DNA from: Nitrososphaerales archaeon
Lineage (GTDB): Archaea > Thermoproteota > Nitrososphaeria > Nitrososphaerales > Gagatemarchaeaceae
Reading direction: 5' to 3'
DNA: 38,423 bases
NCBI GenBank assembly: GCA_014874415.1
Contig: JACWAI010000033.1
Span: 1 to 38,423 of the forward strand
Below the pieces are notes generated by a model, which searched no databases, was not told the origin of the DNA, and saw only the letters and a list, made by a program, of their open reading frames with translations. This document shows positions 30,107 to 37,654 of this stretch, piece by piece. A program made the translations under genes and the position numbers. The stretch's first letter is position 1, and every line of letters begins with the position of its first letter.

Positions 30107-31286
30107 TCCCAAGAGTCAGGTCCATTGTCATGATCTGTCCTGCTCTGACGATGTGAAGGACGAGAGTCTCCCCAGGCAGGGCATACTCCGCAAGATAAGT
30201 GGAGAGAGCGTCCGTGTTGACTAACTTGGTCCCGTTGATTGAAATTATGATGTCGCCCCCAATGAGATAGCTCGACCCGTCTACTATGACGGCCTGAGCG
30301 CCCGCCTTCAGACCTGCCTGTTCTGCCGGCCCTCCGCTCGTCAGGTTCTCTATCAGCACCCCGTAGGTGAAGTTGGTATTCTGGAGCTGCGCCAACTGGT
30401 AGTTCATGTCGGCTCCTGATATCCCGATGTAGGCGTGCATGTTGTAACTCCCAGTCGTCACCAACGAAGACAGCTCCCTGAGGATGGTGTCAGACGGTAT
30501 GGCGAATCCCAGGCCCTGCGAGTTTTCGACGGTCGCGAAAGTTATCCCCACGGCATCTCCATCGGCGTTGAGCAGGGGCCCGCCCGAGTTACCCGGATTG
30601 ATCTGGGCGCTGAACTGTATGACGTTCGCTATCGCGAAGTTGCCAGCAAGCGAATCGGAGACCGTCCTTCCAAGCTGGCTGACTATCCCCGATGTCATCG
30701 TGCCGGAGAGGCCGAATGGGTTCCCGATGGCGGCCACCGGCTGCCCCACTACGAGGGAAGACGAGCTTACCACCTGAAGCGGGTGGAACTCCGATGACGG
30801 GGCCGTCAGCCTGAGCACCGCGAGGTCGCTGTATCCGTCGCTCCCCACCACCGTTGCAGGGTAGGCATCACCGTCCTGGAAGGTGACAGTGACTCCGCTC
30901 ACCCCTTTCACGACATGGTAGTTCGTCACTATGTAATCGGAGCCGGAGAAGTTGATCACGAACCCCGAGCCCAGGACGGACGAATTCACGCCTCCCGAGG
31001 CCTCGGTCCCCTGAACGGTCACGACCCCCGCCGAGTCTGCTAGATAGATCTGCACGGTATTGAGCCCCGAGCCTGTTACATTGGGTGACTGCTTCGCCGC
31101 CAGCTCGCTCGCCAGCTGCGAGTTCTGATTTTCAAGCGAGTTGATGAGAGCTTGGTCAGAGTTCGGGGTCGTATGAGCTGGGGATCCCAAGTACGTGGTG
31201 GCCATGTAGGTCGCCAGGACGGCTACCAGAACCGCGACGACGAGTATGGCCAGATAGGCTGGGCCTACTCCCTTGCGCACTTCCAT
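30084..31286 (-). CDS. HtrA/DegP-type serine protease with PDZ domain
   Basis: A 400-residue membrane-anchored protease. An N-terminal signal anchor (about 10-33, AYLAILVVAVLVAVLATYMA) puts the rest outside the cell. A short coiled region (ALINSLENQNSQLASELAAK) follows. The trypsin-like domain has H124 (NYHVVKG), D154 (GYSDLAVL) and S234 (PGNSGGPLLN), all intact. One PDZ domain spans about 285-395 (GVLIENLTSGGPAEQAGLKA, GGDIIISINGTKLVN). N-X-S/T sequons in the ectodomain could be AglB sites. It would degrade or refold damaged surface proteins. ATG at 31286 with a TATA-like AGATATAGG about 40 bases upstream. Confidence 0.92.
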   Translation of the reverse strand: MEVRKGVGPAYLAILVVAVLVAVLATYMATTYLGSPAHTTPNSDQALINSLENQNSQLASELAAKQSPNVTGSGLNTVQIYLADSAGVVTVQGTEASGGVNSSVLGSGFVINFSGSDYIVTNYHVVKGVSGVTVTFQDGDAYPATVVGSDGYSDLAVLRLTAPSSEFHPLQVVSSSSLVVGQPVAAIGNPFGLSGTMTSGIVSQLGRTVSDSLAGNFAIANVIQFSAQINPGNSGGPLLNADGDAVGITFATVENSQGLGFAIPSDTILRELSSLVTTGSYNMHAYIGISGADMNYQLAQLQNTNFTYGVLIENLTSGGPAEQAGLKAGAQAVIVDGSSYLIGGDIIISINGTKLVNTDALSTYLAEYALPGETLVLHIVRAGQIMTMDLTLGTRPPPPS

Positions 31287-31655
31287 TTGCTAACCATCCA
31301 ACGATTCGTCAGGCACAAAAACCTATATCTTGTGACGGCGTCCAGTGGATTGCTCTAGATGAAGGGGTTTCGGGAAGAGCCGTCTGAGGTATCCGATGAA
31401 GAGCCAAACCATCGATAGAGCGCTCGAGCGCCACTGATCAGCGCAAGAGGGCTGGGATGTGAATTGGGACAAAGCCCGTCCTGGCCTGTCGCCTGCAACA
31501 GCACGTCTTTCCAGGACCTGCGCTCCTGCAGAATTCATGCGCTCCCGCCTCGCAGACACTACACGAAGTCATAGTAAGACGCCAACCCATCGGGCTAAAG
31601 AACCGCTCCGAATGATTCTCTATACCAGACGGAAAATCAGATAGCAGGTTCCTTC
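31287..31655. other. Long intergenic region with no recognisable gene
   Basis: Apart from the htrA TATA-like box (about 31322-31330) I see no supported feature. The minus strand between about 31430 and 31565 can be read in pieces resembling a zinc-ribbon protein (CSVCEAGAHEFCRS) and a Ser-rich tail, but in different frames and with stops. A decayed gene is possible and cannot be shown by eye. No tRNA or structured RNA was recognised. Confidence 0.4.
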
Positions 31656-31691
31656 AAAACAAAACGGTGGGGAGAGCCGTCGAGGCTCTCC
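31656..31691 (-). terminator. Hairpin plus T-tract after the surface-protein gene
   Basis: GGAGAGCC (31671-31678) and GGCTCTCC (31684-31691) pair perfectly around a five-base loop. On the minus strand the hairpin is followed by TTTTGTTTT (31656-31664). The stem begins at the last base of the stop codon of the 31691-32668 gene, so it would end that transcript. Confidence 0.65.
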
Positions 31692-32668
31692 TAAGGGTGA
31701 AAGGATGCCGTGACCTGTGCTGCAGTTCTTGCCCGTGTCCTTGACCTGATTGCGAGATACCCTGCTGTGACAGCTGCCAGGCCCGCGACCAGGACCACCG
31801 CGAGGAGGGTGGTCGACGTCGAAGCAGGCTCTGATGCCATCACCAGCGAGTTCCCAGACGCGTCGGCGTAGCCCTGCACAGAGACGACCCCTGAGGGGTC
31901 TGAAACTGCGGAGAGTGAGTATTTCTGACCGTTCAGGTCTGCCGACACCGAGAAGGTGTCCTGGCCCGAAATCGTCTTGGAGAAGGTGGTGGTGTTGGTC
32001 GCCGAATCATAGTTCTTTGTCCAGGTGCTGAGAGGGGTGTTCAGGGCTGAAAAGTTCAGCGTCGGCCTGTCCCAGAAGGCCCCGCCCCCGAATGCGCCCA
32101 TCAACCATGTTGATGCGTACTCATGCGAAGCCAGGGAATCCTCCATCGCAGAACCGGCTAGGTTGACATCTGTAGTCTGGCCGCCGAGGGGCAGGTTGAG
32201 TGCGCCTCTGATTAGGAAAGCGCGCCAGCCCAAGTCAGCCACAACAGTTCCGTTTTCAACGTGGAAAACGCCTGAAACCGTGGCATTGATGCGGGCAGTC
32301 TTGTCGATGACAAGCGCGGTCGAGTTGCCCTTGGCCGAGTAGTCGATTGAAACCGACATATTCGACACTGAGACGTGGTCGTTCCATTCGTCGAAGCTGC
32401 CCTGAAGTTCTTGGACACCCTGGGTGTTCCCCGCGAACTCTCCTGAAAGGGACAGGGACGAGCTCACGTTCCTGAGATACCTCGACAAGGTCGAGTTGGA
32501 GGGGTAGGTGAGCACTATTTTGGTGGTGCTTACTGCGTCAACTTTAGCAGCCCCAGTCTTCGGGTTGAGGTTCATGGTAAGGGTAGAGGCCATGGCCAGA
32601 GGGCTCATGGAGATTAGGACGATTGCCAGAGCCGTGATTGGAATGATTCTTGCGATTCTAGTCTTCAT
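31691..32668 (-). CDS. Secreted, C-terminally anchored surface protein of unknown function
   Basis: A 325-residue protein that I cannot assign to a family. A signal peptide is clear (MKTRIARIIPITALAIVLIS, with MSPLAMAS following). The body is a beta-rich Ser/Thr/Asn ectodomain. Near the C terminus a hydrophobic helix (TLLAVVLVAGLAAVTAGYLA) is followed by basic residues (RSRTRARTA), making a membrane anchor. Eight N-X-S/T sequons are seen (NST, NVS, NMS, NST, NAT, NGT, NFS, NTT), which fits glycosylation by AglB. The ATG at 32668 has a TATA-like GTTTAACG about 28 bases upstream, and a hairpin terminator follows the stop. Confidence 0.85.
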   Translation of the reverse strand: MKTRIARIIPITALAIVLISMSPLAMASTLTMNLNPKTGAAKVDAVSTTKIVLTYPSNSTLSRYLRNVSSSLSLSGEFAGNTQGVQELQGSFDEWNDHVSVSNMSVSIDYSAKGNSTALVIDKTARINATVSGVFHVENGTVVADLGWRAFLIRGALNLPLGGQTTDVNLAGSAMEDSLASHEYASTWLMGAFGGGAFWDRPTLNFSALNTPLSTWTKNYDSATNTTTFSKTISGQDTFSVSADLNGQKYSLSAVSDPSGVVSVQGYADASGNSLVMASEPASTSTTLLAVVLVAGLAAVTAGYLAIRSRTRARTAAQVTASFHP

Positions 32669-32737
32669 CGGACGTTGAGAACCTACGTTCCAGCGTTAAA
32701 CCAACGTTTTTGAACAACAGGGGGGCCCGATTGAGAG

Positions 32738-33148
32738 CTAGCTTCCGCCCTTCACGCGCATTATCCTGTTACGCCCCATCATGGACCAGTACTCCACCTC
32801 GGCCCCCGGGGCAATGTTCCCGCTCAGCTCGGCCATCTCTTCAGGGGTAGGCTTGGGCGTCTCAAGCACCTCGAACGTGGCCAGGTCCATTATCTGGATC
32901 GTGTTGCCCATGATCGACGTCACCTGCCCGGACCTCTTGTCTATCATGGGTATGTCTACCCTGGACTCCGCCGGGGAGACGTAGCTCTTCTTCGACCCGG
33001 TGAAAAGAGAAATGGCGACAAGCCTCACCTTCGCGCTCCCGTGCTTCCCTGGCTTGAAGTGCTCCCGGCTGACGACCTTGCACGGCTCGCCGTCGATTAT
33101 TATGTAGCTCCCCTCCTTGACGCTACCGAGTTCAGCAGGTCGACTCAA
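32738..33148 (-). CDS. eif5a: Translation factor aIF5A
   Basis: A 136-residue elongation/initiation factor that helps stalled ribosomes form peptide bonds. The SH3-like N-terminal domain carries the modification loop HFKPGKHGSAKVR, where K35 is the expected (deoxy)hypusine site. The C-terminal OB domain includes DKRSGQVTSIMGNTIQIMDL. It starts with TTG at 33148 behind A/T-rich TATA-like sequence at 33171-33187. It is divergent from nob1. The deoxyhypusine synthase gene is not in the window. Confidence 0.96.
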   Translation of the reverse strand: MSRPAELGSVKEGSYIIIDGEPCKVVSREHFKPGKHGSAKVRLVAISLFTGSKKSYVSPAESRVDIPMIDKRSGQVTSIMGNTIQIMDLATFEVLETPKPTPEEMAELSGNIAPGAEVEYWSMMGRNRIMRVKGGS

Positions 33149-33287
33149 AGATAAGCAGGGGTGCCTTCCCGAATAAAGTAAATAAACGTCTCATCGATAG
33201 ACCGATTCGCACGCACCAAATGATATCGCGACAGTCAACCGACCCTATCGCTCTCAGGCAAGTTTGAATCTTTGAAGGAACCCCTTT

Positions 33288-33782
33288 TTGTCTGAACCGG
33301 CTTACGTCCTCGATTCCACGGCATTCTACGCCGGGATACCATATCAGGGAAGCGGCCGCTATTACACGACATATCTCGTCCTTGAGGAGGTGAAGACCCA
33401 CAACGTGGGTTCTTCGCTGATTCACTCCCGGGTGCAGGTGACAGAGCCTTCCCCCGAATCCATAAGCAGGGTGAAGTCCACGGCGACGAAGACCGGGGAC
33501 CTCAGCGCCCTCTCTCAGACTGACATCTCGCTCCTCGCCCTCGGCCTCGACATGATGAAAACCGAAGGGGGGGTGAACCTGGTTTCCGACGACTTCGCCG
33601 TCCGGAACGTTGCCGAGGTCCTCTCCATACCGCTCGCGCCCACTTCTTTGAAAGGGGGAGAGTGGAAGAACATCACTTGGAAGATCTACTGCAGGGGGTG
33701 CGGCAAGACATACACGAACCCCAAGCTGACAATCTGCCCTGTGTGCGGGACGCAGCTGGTACGCAAGGCTTCGAGCGGCTGA
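33288..33782 (+). CDS. nob1: rRNA maturation endonuclease Nob1
   Basis: PIN-domain nuclease that makes the 3' end of 16S rRNA. In 164 residues the PIN metal ligands are seen as D9 (YVLDSTAFYAG), E33/E34 (VLEEVKTH), D79 (LSQTDISLLALG) and D101/D102 (LVSDDFAVRNVAE). A C-terminal zinc ribbon has C135/C138 and C150/C153 (YCRGCGK, ICPVCGTQ). It starts with TTG at 33288, downstream of GAAGGA. The zinc ribbon separates it from VapC toxins. Function joins it to KsgA in small-subunit maturation. Confidence 0.93.
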   Translation: MSEPAYVLDSTAFYAGIPYQGSGRYYTTYLVLEEVKTHNVGSSLIHSRVQVTEPSPESISRVKSTATKTGDLSALSQTDISLLALGLDMMKTEGGVNLVSDDFAVRNVAEVLSIPLAPTSLKGGEWKNITWKIYCRGCGKTYTNPKLTICPVCGTQLVRKASSG

Positions 33783-33850
33783 ATGGGAGCTACCTCGCTA
33801 CGCATTGCTCCCACCATGGGTTAATAGAAGCTCGAAACGTTGCCTGGGGC

Positions 33851-34423
33851 ATGAGACGTCTTCTGGCGTCGAACTTGGTGTCCCTCGACGGCTTCGTGGC
33901 CGGGCCAAACGGGGAGCTGGACTGGTTCGTAAAAGAGGGTTTTCTGATGAACACAGAGTACGGCGACTTCGCCAGAAAGCTGATAGGCTCCGTCGGAGGG
34001 ATACTACTGGGTCGTAAGACTTACGAGACGTTTGCCAGCTATTGGCCCGACGCCACCGACAACGACCCGGTCATCACTGAGGGAATGAACGGCCTCCCCA
34101 AGTACGTCTTCTCGAGGTCCCTTGACAAGGTGGAATGGGGCAAGTGGAACACGGTGAAGCTCGTCAAGGGAGACGCGACGGAGGAAGTCAGCAGGATGAA
34201 AGAGGAACCTGGGAAAGACTTGGTGATCTATGGCAGCGCGAGTCTAGTTTCAGCCCTCATGAAAGAAAACCTCATCGACGAGTATCAGTTCTTCGTGCAA
34301 CCGATAGTCCTTGGAAGCGGCATACCCGAGTTCCAGGGTCTGACCGACAGGCATGAATTGGAGCTCGTGAGGGCGACCCCTTTCAAATCAGGCGCGGTCG
34401 GGCTCTACTACAGGCCGAAGTGA
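33851..34423 (+). CDS. RibD/dihydrofolate-reductase-fold protein, copy 2
   Basis: A 190-residue paralogue of the gene at 12631-13218: LLASNLVSLDGFVAGPNGEL, LLGRKTYETFASYWP, VFSRSLD, LVIYGSASLVSAL and LIDEYQFFVQPIVLGSGIPEF. The DHFR fold suggests an NAD(P)H-dependent reductase. It lacks a deaminase domain. The ATG at 33851 gives the family N terminus; an open frame to 33662 overlaps nob1 and is rejected. It is 68 bases downstream of nob1 on the same strand and converges on an unknown gene. The true substrate is unknown. Confidence 0.86.
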   Translation: MRRLLASNLVSLDGFVAGPNGELDWFVKEGFLMNTEYGDFARKLIGSVGGILLGRKTYETFASYWPDATDNDPVITEGMNGLPKYVFSRSLDKVEWGKWNTVKLVKGDATEEVSRMKEEPGKDLVIYGSASLVSALMKENLIDEYQFFVQPIVLGSGIPEFQGLTDRHELELVRATPFKSGAVGLYYRPK

Positions 34424-34446
34424 ATTCACGGCAGTCGACCCCGCGG

Positions 34447-34863
34447 CTATTCGCCCTTGAAATCCTTCAGGAACTTGGCCACGGCGGCCAGGTGGCGGTT
34501 GCTGTCTGCCTTTCGCAGCCTGGCGCTGTAGTTCTGGTTCCCTATCCTGACCGGCACCTGGCTCTGAAAGGGGATTCTGGCAAACATGACCGACGCGTAG
34601 TGGAGCCTCCCCTCCAAACCTTCTTTGACGATGTCCTCCGTCGGAGGCATGGCAGCCACCACGAAAGCCACTCCGTCCACCCAGTTCACAGTGGGCTCGG
34701 CGTGGACCGGGCTGGCTAGCGCCTGCCTCACCATGTCCTCGAAAAGGACCTGGCTCTCCTGCTCTATTATCTCATGAAGCACGATTTCCTTGTATGGCGC
34801 GTAGGTGACCTTTACCATCTCGACCATGCCCATCGGCATAGGTGCCAAGTAATCTTTTCCCAC
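34447..34863 (-). CDS. Protein of unknown function, divergent from tfb
   Basis: I do not recognise this 138-residue protein. It has no signal or zinc site; it is mixed alpha/beta, with VTYAPYKEIVLHEIIEQESQ, VNWVDGVAFVVAAMPPTEDI and a basic C terminus. GTG at 34863 is the longest start; ATG at 34839 or 34827 are alternatives. The strong A/T-rich element at 34915-34924 could act in both directions and so link its expression to tfb. That arrangement hints at a conserved information-processing role but proves nothing. Confidence 0.65.
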   Translation of the reverse strand: MGKDYLAPMPMGMVEMVKVTYAPYKEIVLHEIIEQESQVLFEDMVRQALASPVHAEPTVNWVDGVAFVVAAMPPTEDIVKEGLEGRLHYASVMFARIPFQSQVPVRIGNQNYSARLRKADSNRHLAAVAKFLKDFKGE

Positions 34864-34887
34864 GAAGCCGCTGGTAGCGCGCGCTTT

Positions 34888-34924
34888 ACCTAGATACTAC
34901 GAAAATACTACTAGGTTTATATAT
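34888..34924. promoter_or_regulatory. tfb promoter with inverted and direct repeats
   Basis: A TATA box TTTATATAT (34917-34925) is preceded by an inverted repeat ACCTAG (34888-34893) / CTAGGT (34911-34916) spaced by 17 bases. Inside it lie two copies of ATACTA (34894-34899 and 34905-34910). The right arm touches the TATA box where the TFB recognition element should be. Site for self-control by TFB or another regulator is a fair guess. Confidence 0.6.
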
Positions 34925-34960
34925 CTAATCTACATCATGTGGTTGTATAGTGAGAAAAAC

Positions 34961-35926
34961 ATGAGATACCCTAGAACATCTGCTCTACAGGTTTCCGACA
35001 GGTGCCCCCAGTGTGGCAAAAGGACGCTGGTAGAAGACGCGAACACGGGCGAGCTTTCATGCAGCAACTGCGGTTTCGTGGTCACGGAGAAGTCTGTCGA
35101 CCAGGGCCCTGAATGGCGCTCCTTCGGGGACGAGAAGGGGGAGGACAGGTCGAGGGCCGGTGCCCCTACGTCGATCACCTACAGGGACATGGGCCTTTCG
35201 ACGATGATAGGCCGCTCCAACAGGGACGCCTCGGGCCGCTCCTTCGACTCTCCGATGCGCAGCGCGATAGACAGGCTGAGGAAGTGGGACAACAGGTCCC
35301 CCGCTTTCGGCAATCAGGAGAAGAACCTGAGCATTGCCCTCCGCGAGCTGGACAAGATGGCTGACAAGCTTGGCGTGTCCCAGGCGGTGAGGGAGCGGGC
35401 AGCCTACATCTACAGGAAGGCGCTCGACAGGGGGCTCCTAAGAGGGCGTTCCATCATCGGGATCTCCGCAGCTTCACTTTATGCGGCCATGCGCGACACA
35501 GAGACTCCGCGCACACTGAAGGACATCGCCGGAGCGAACAACCTCGACAAGAAGGCCGTCGCCCGGGACTACCGGATACTCCTCAGGGAGATGGACATGA
35601 CGATGCCCGTCGCCGACGCCGCCAAGAACGTCAACAGAATCGCATCCAGGGTAGGTCTTTCAGAGAAGGTGGCGCGCAAGGCCATCGAGATAGTCAGGAT
35701 AACCGAGGAGAAGGAGATCTCGGCGGGCAAGTCTCCCATGGGACTTGCAGCAGCGTCCCTCTATCTGGCTGGCGTCATCGAAGGGGAGGTCAAGACCCAG
35801 AAGGAGATAGCCGAAGCCGCTGGCGTCACCGAAGTCACAGTCCGCAACAGGTACAAGGGGCTGAGGGCCGACCTTGGCAGGCAGCTTGGTCTCGTGGAGA
35901 CCGAGCCCCAGATCGTGGCAAACTAA
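34961..35926 (+). CDS. tfb: Transcription initiation factor TFB
   Basis: Archaeal TFIIB homologue of 321 residues that joins TBP-DNA to RNA polymerase. The zinc ribbon has C15, C18, C34 and C37 (RCPQCGKR, CSNCGF). The B-reader region is GPEWRSFGDEKGEDRSRAGA. Two cyclin-like repeats follow (about 125-220 and 225-315), each with the GISAASLYAAMR / GLAAASLYLAG signature, and the second carries the helix-turn-helix TQKEIAEAAGVTEVTVRNRY. ATG 34961 is chosen because ATG 34937 is only about 12 bases from the TATA box and would lie upstream of the transcript start. Many archaea have several TFBs; whether this is the general one is not known. Confidence 0.95.
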   Translation: MRYPRTSALQVSDRCPQCGKRTLVEDANTGELSCSNCGFVVTEKSVDQGPEWRSFGDEKGEDRSRAGAPTSITYRDMGLSTMIGRSNRDASGRSFDSPMRSAIDRLRKWDNRSPAFGNQEKNLSIALRELDKMADKLGVSQAVRERAAYIYRKALDRGLLRGRSIIGISAASLYAAMRDTETPRTLKDIAGANNLDKKAVARDYRILLREMDMTMPVADAAKNVNRIASRVGLSEKVARKAIEIVRITEEKEISAGKSPMGLAAASLYLAGVIEGEVKTQKEIAEAAGVTEVTVRNRYKGLRADLGRQLGLVETEPQIVAN

Positions 35927-35995
35927 GGCGCCTACCTGCAAATACCTAAATCAGATTCTTGGGCCCGCCGGGTTCGGAACCTGGGTTGCTCTTCC

Positions 35996-37654
35996 TTGGC
36001 TGACAGGCGCGACGATAAGACGCCTGTGGATTCAATCCCCGCCTCGGCCAGGATCGGCAGCCAAGGCAGGTTCCGCAAGGTTCTCTCTCTTTGGGAGCTG
36101 CTCTTCCTCAGCCTCGGGGCTTCCATAGGTTCCGCCTGGCTTTTCGGCTCGGCCTACGGGGCCTCGGCCGCGGGGCCGGCCTCGGTCATCTCATGGCTGA
36201 TCGGCGGCATCTTCGCCCTGGTCATAGCGGTGACCTGGGCCGAGATAGGAAGCCTGTTCCCTTCCACCGGGGCGGTGGTGAGGATTCCGCAGTACGTCCA
36301 TGGTTACTTCGCCGGCTTCTACATCGGGTGGGCCTACTACCTGGCTGCCGTGATCGTCCCCCCCGTCGAGGCCGTGGCCATAGTCACCTACGCGTCCGCC
36401 TACGCCCCCTCTCTGACGAGCGGCGGTGTCCTCACGTGGGAGGGCTACGCGGTGAGCATCCTCATCCTGCTGCTCACGTTCGCTCTCAATTCTTTCGGGG
36501 TCAAGCTGTTCGCGAAGTTCAACACCGGTGTGACCTGGTGGAAGCTCCTGATCCCGAGCACCACTGCCATCGCCGCCCTTCTCTACTTCTACCCGCCCAA
36601 CTTCTCTTCCTTCGGTGGCTTCGCTCCCCGAGGAATCGCGCCGATATTCTCGGCCGTCGGGACCGCCGGGATAATCTTCGCGTACACAGGTTTCCGGGCG
36701 GCCATGGACTATTCGGGGGAGGCGAAGAACCCGAGGAGGGACGTGCCCCGGGCTATGATCTTCTCAGTGCTCATCACCATCGCCCTCTACACGGCTCTGG
36801 AGGTGGCCTTCGTAGGCGGGATACGGTGGGGTTCGTCCGGCCTGGCGCCGGGGGACTGGGCTGACCTGGCGACCGTCGGGGTGTACGCCAGCGCGCCCTT
36901 CTACCACCTGATCAGCGTGCTGGGCATAGCGCTGTTGGCTTCCGTCCTCCTCGCCGACGCCATAATCTCGCCTCTCGGGACCGTGGGCGTCTACGTGGGT
37001 TCCTCTGCCCGCGACCTCTATGCCCTCACCGAAGGAGGCCACATCAGCAAAAGGATAGGCGAGGTCGACAGGAAATACGGCATCCCGAGGACTGCCCTCC
37101 TCGTCTCCCTGCTGGGAGGGGTGATCTTCATCTTCGCCTTTCCAAACTGGGGGGAGCTGGCGACCTTCGGCACCACAGCCACGGTCTTCACATACGTCGC
37201 GGGCGCCACCGCCCTTACCGTGCTCCGAAAGCGGGCGCCAGAATTAGAGAGGTCCTTCCATGTCCCCTTCGCGACCGTCATCGCTCCGTTGGCCTTCGTG
37301 ATGGCGAGCCTGATCGTCTACTGGACGACCTGGCCGTACACGGGATACTCGCTGGTGGCGTTCATGCTCGGTCTCCTGGTCTTCCTGCTGTCGAAGTCGC
37401 GGGGGGCTTACCAGGTTGGGGATATACGGAAGGGCATCTGGATCGTGGTGTATTCCATCCTGCTCGCAGCCACATCATACCTGGGGAGCTATGGCGTCGG
37501 CTTGATCTGGTTCCCCCTGGATTTCGTCGTCGTGATCGTCATCGCCGTAGCCTGCTACTATTGGGGAGTGCGAAGCGGGTTCGAGACAGACGAGCTGCGA
37601 GGCATCATCGAGCAGGAGAAGATAGAGCAGTCGCTGGAACACAGCGCAACCTGA
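35996..37654 (+). CDS. APC-superfamily amino acid permease
   Basis: A 552-residue membrane transporter with about 12-14 hydrophobic segments. Helix 1 has the unwound substrate-binding signature SLGASIGSAWLFGSAYGA. The segment ITWAEIGSLFPSTGAVVRIP appears here as VTWAEIGSLFPSTGAVVRIP, typical of the family, and helix 6 has IIFAYTGFRAAMDYSGEAKN, matching the F-x-x-Y-x-G-F-E...E-x-K-N-P motif. It starts with TTG at 35996. It is 69 bases after tfb and converges with a broken MFS gene (50-base overlap). It probably imports amino acids by cation symport; the substrate is unknown. Confidence 0.9.
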   Translation: MADRRDDKTPVDSIPASARIGSQGRFRKVLSLWELLFLSLGASIGSAWLFGSAYGASAAGPASVISWLIGGIFALVIAVTWAEIGSLFPSTGAVVRIPQYVHGYFAGFYIGWAYYLAAVIVPPVEAVAIVTYASAYAPSLTSGGVLTWEGYAVSILILLLTFALNSFGVKLFAKFNTGVTWWKLLIPSTTAIAALLYFYPPNFSSFGGFAPRGIAPIFSAVGTAGIIFAYTGFRAAMDYSGEAKNPRRDVPRAMIFSVLITIALYTALEVAFVGGIRWGSSGLAPGDWADLATVGVYASAPFYHLISVLGIALLASVLLADAIISPLGTVGVYVGSSARDLYALTEGGHISKRIGEVDRKYGIPRTALLVSLLGGVIFIFAFPNWGELATFGTTATVFTYVAGATALTVLRKRAPELERSFHVPFATVIAPLAFVMASLIVYWTTWPYTGYSLVAFMLGLLVFLLSKSRGAYQVGDIRKGIWIVVYSILLAATSYLGSYGVGLIWFPLDFVVVIVIAVACYYWGVRSGFETDELRGIIEQEKIEQSLEHSAT

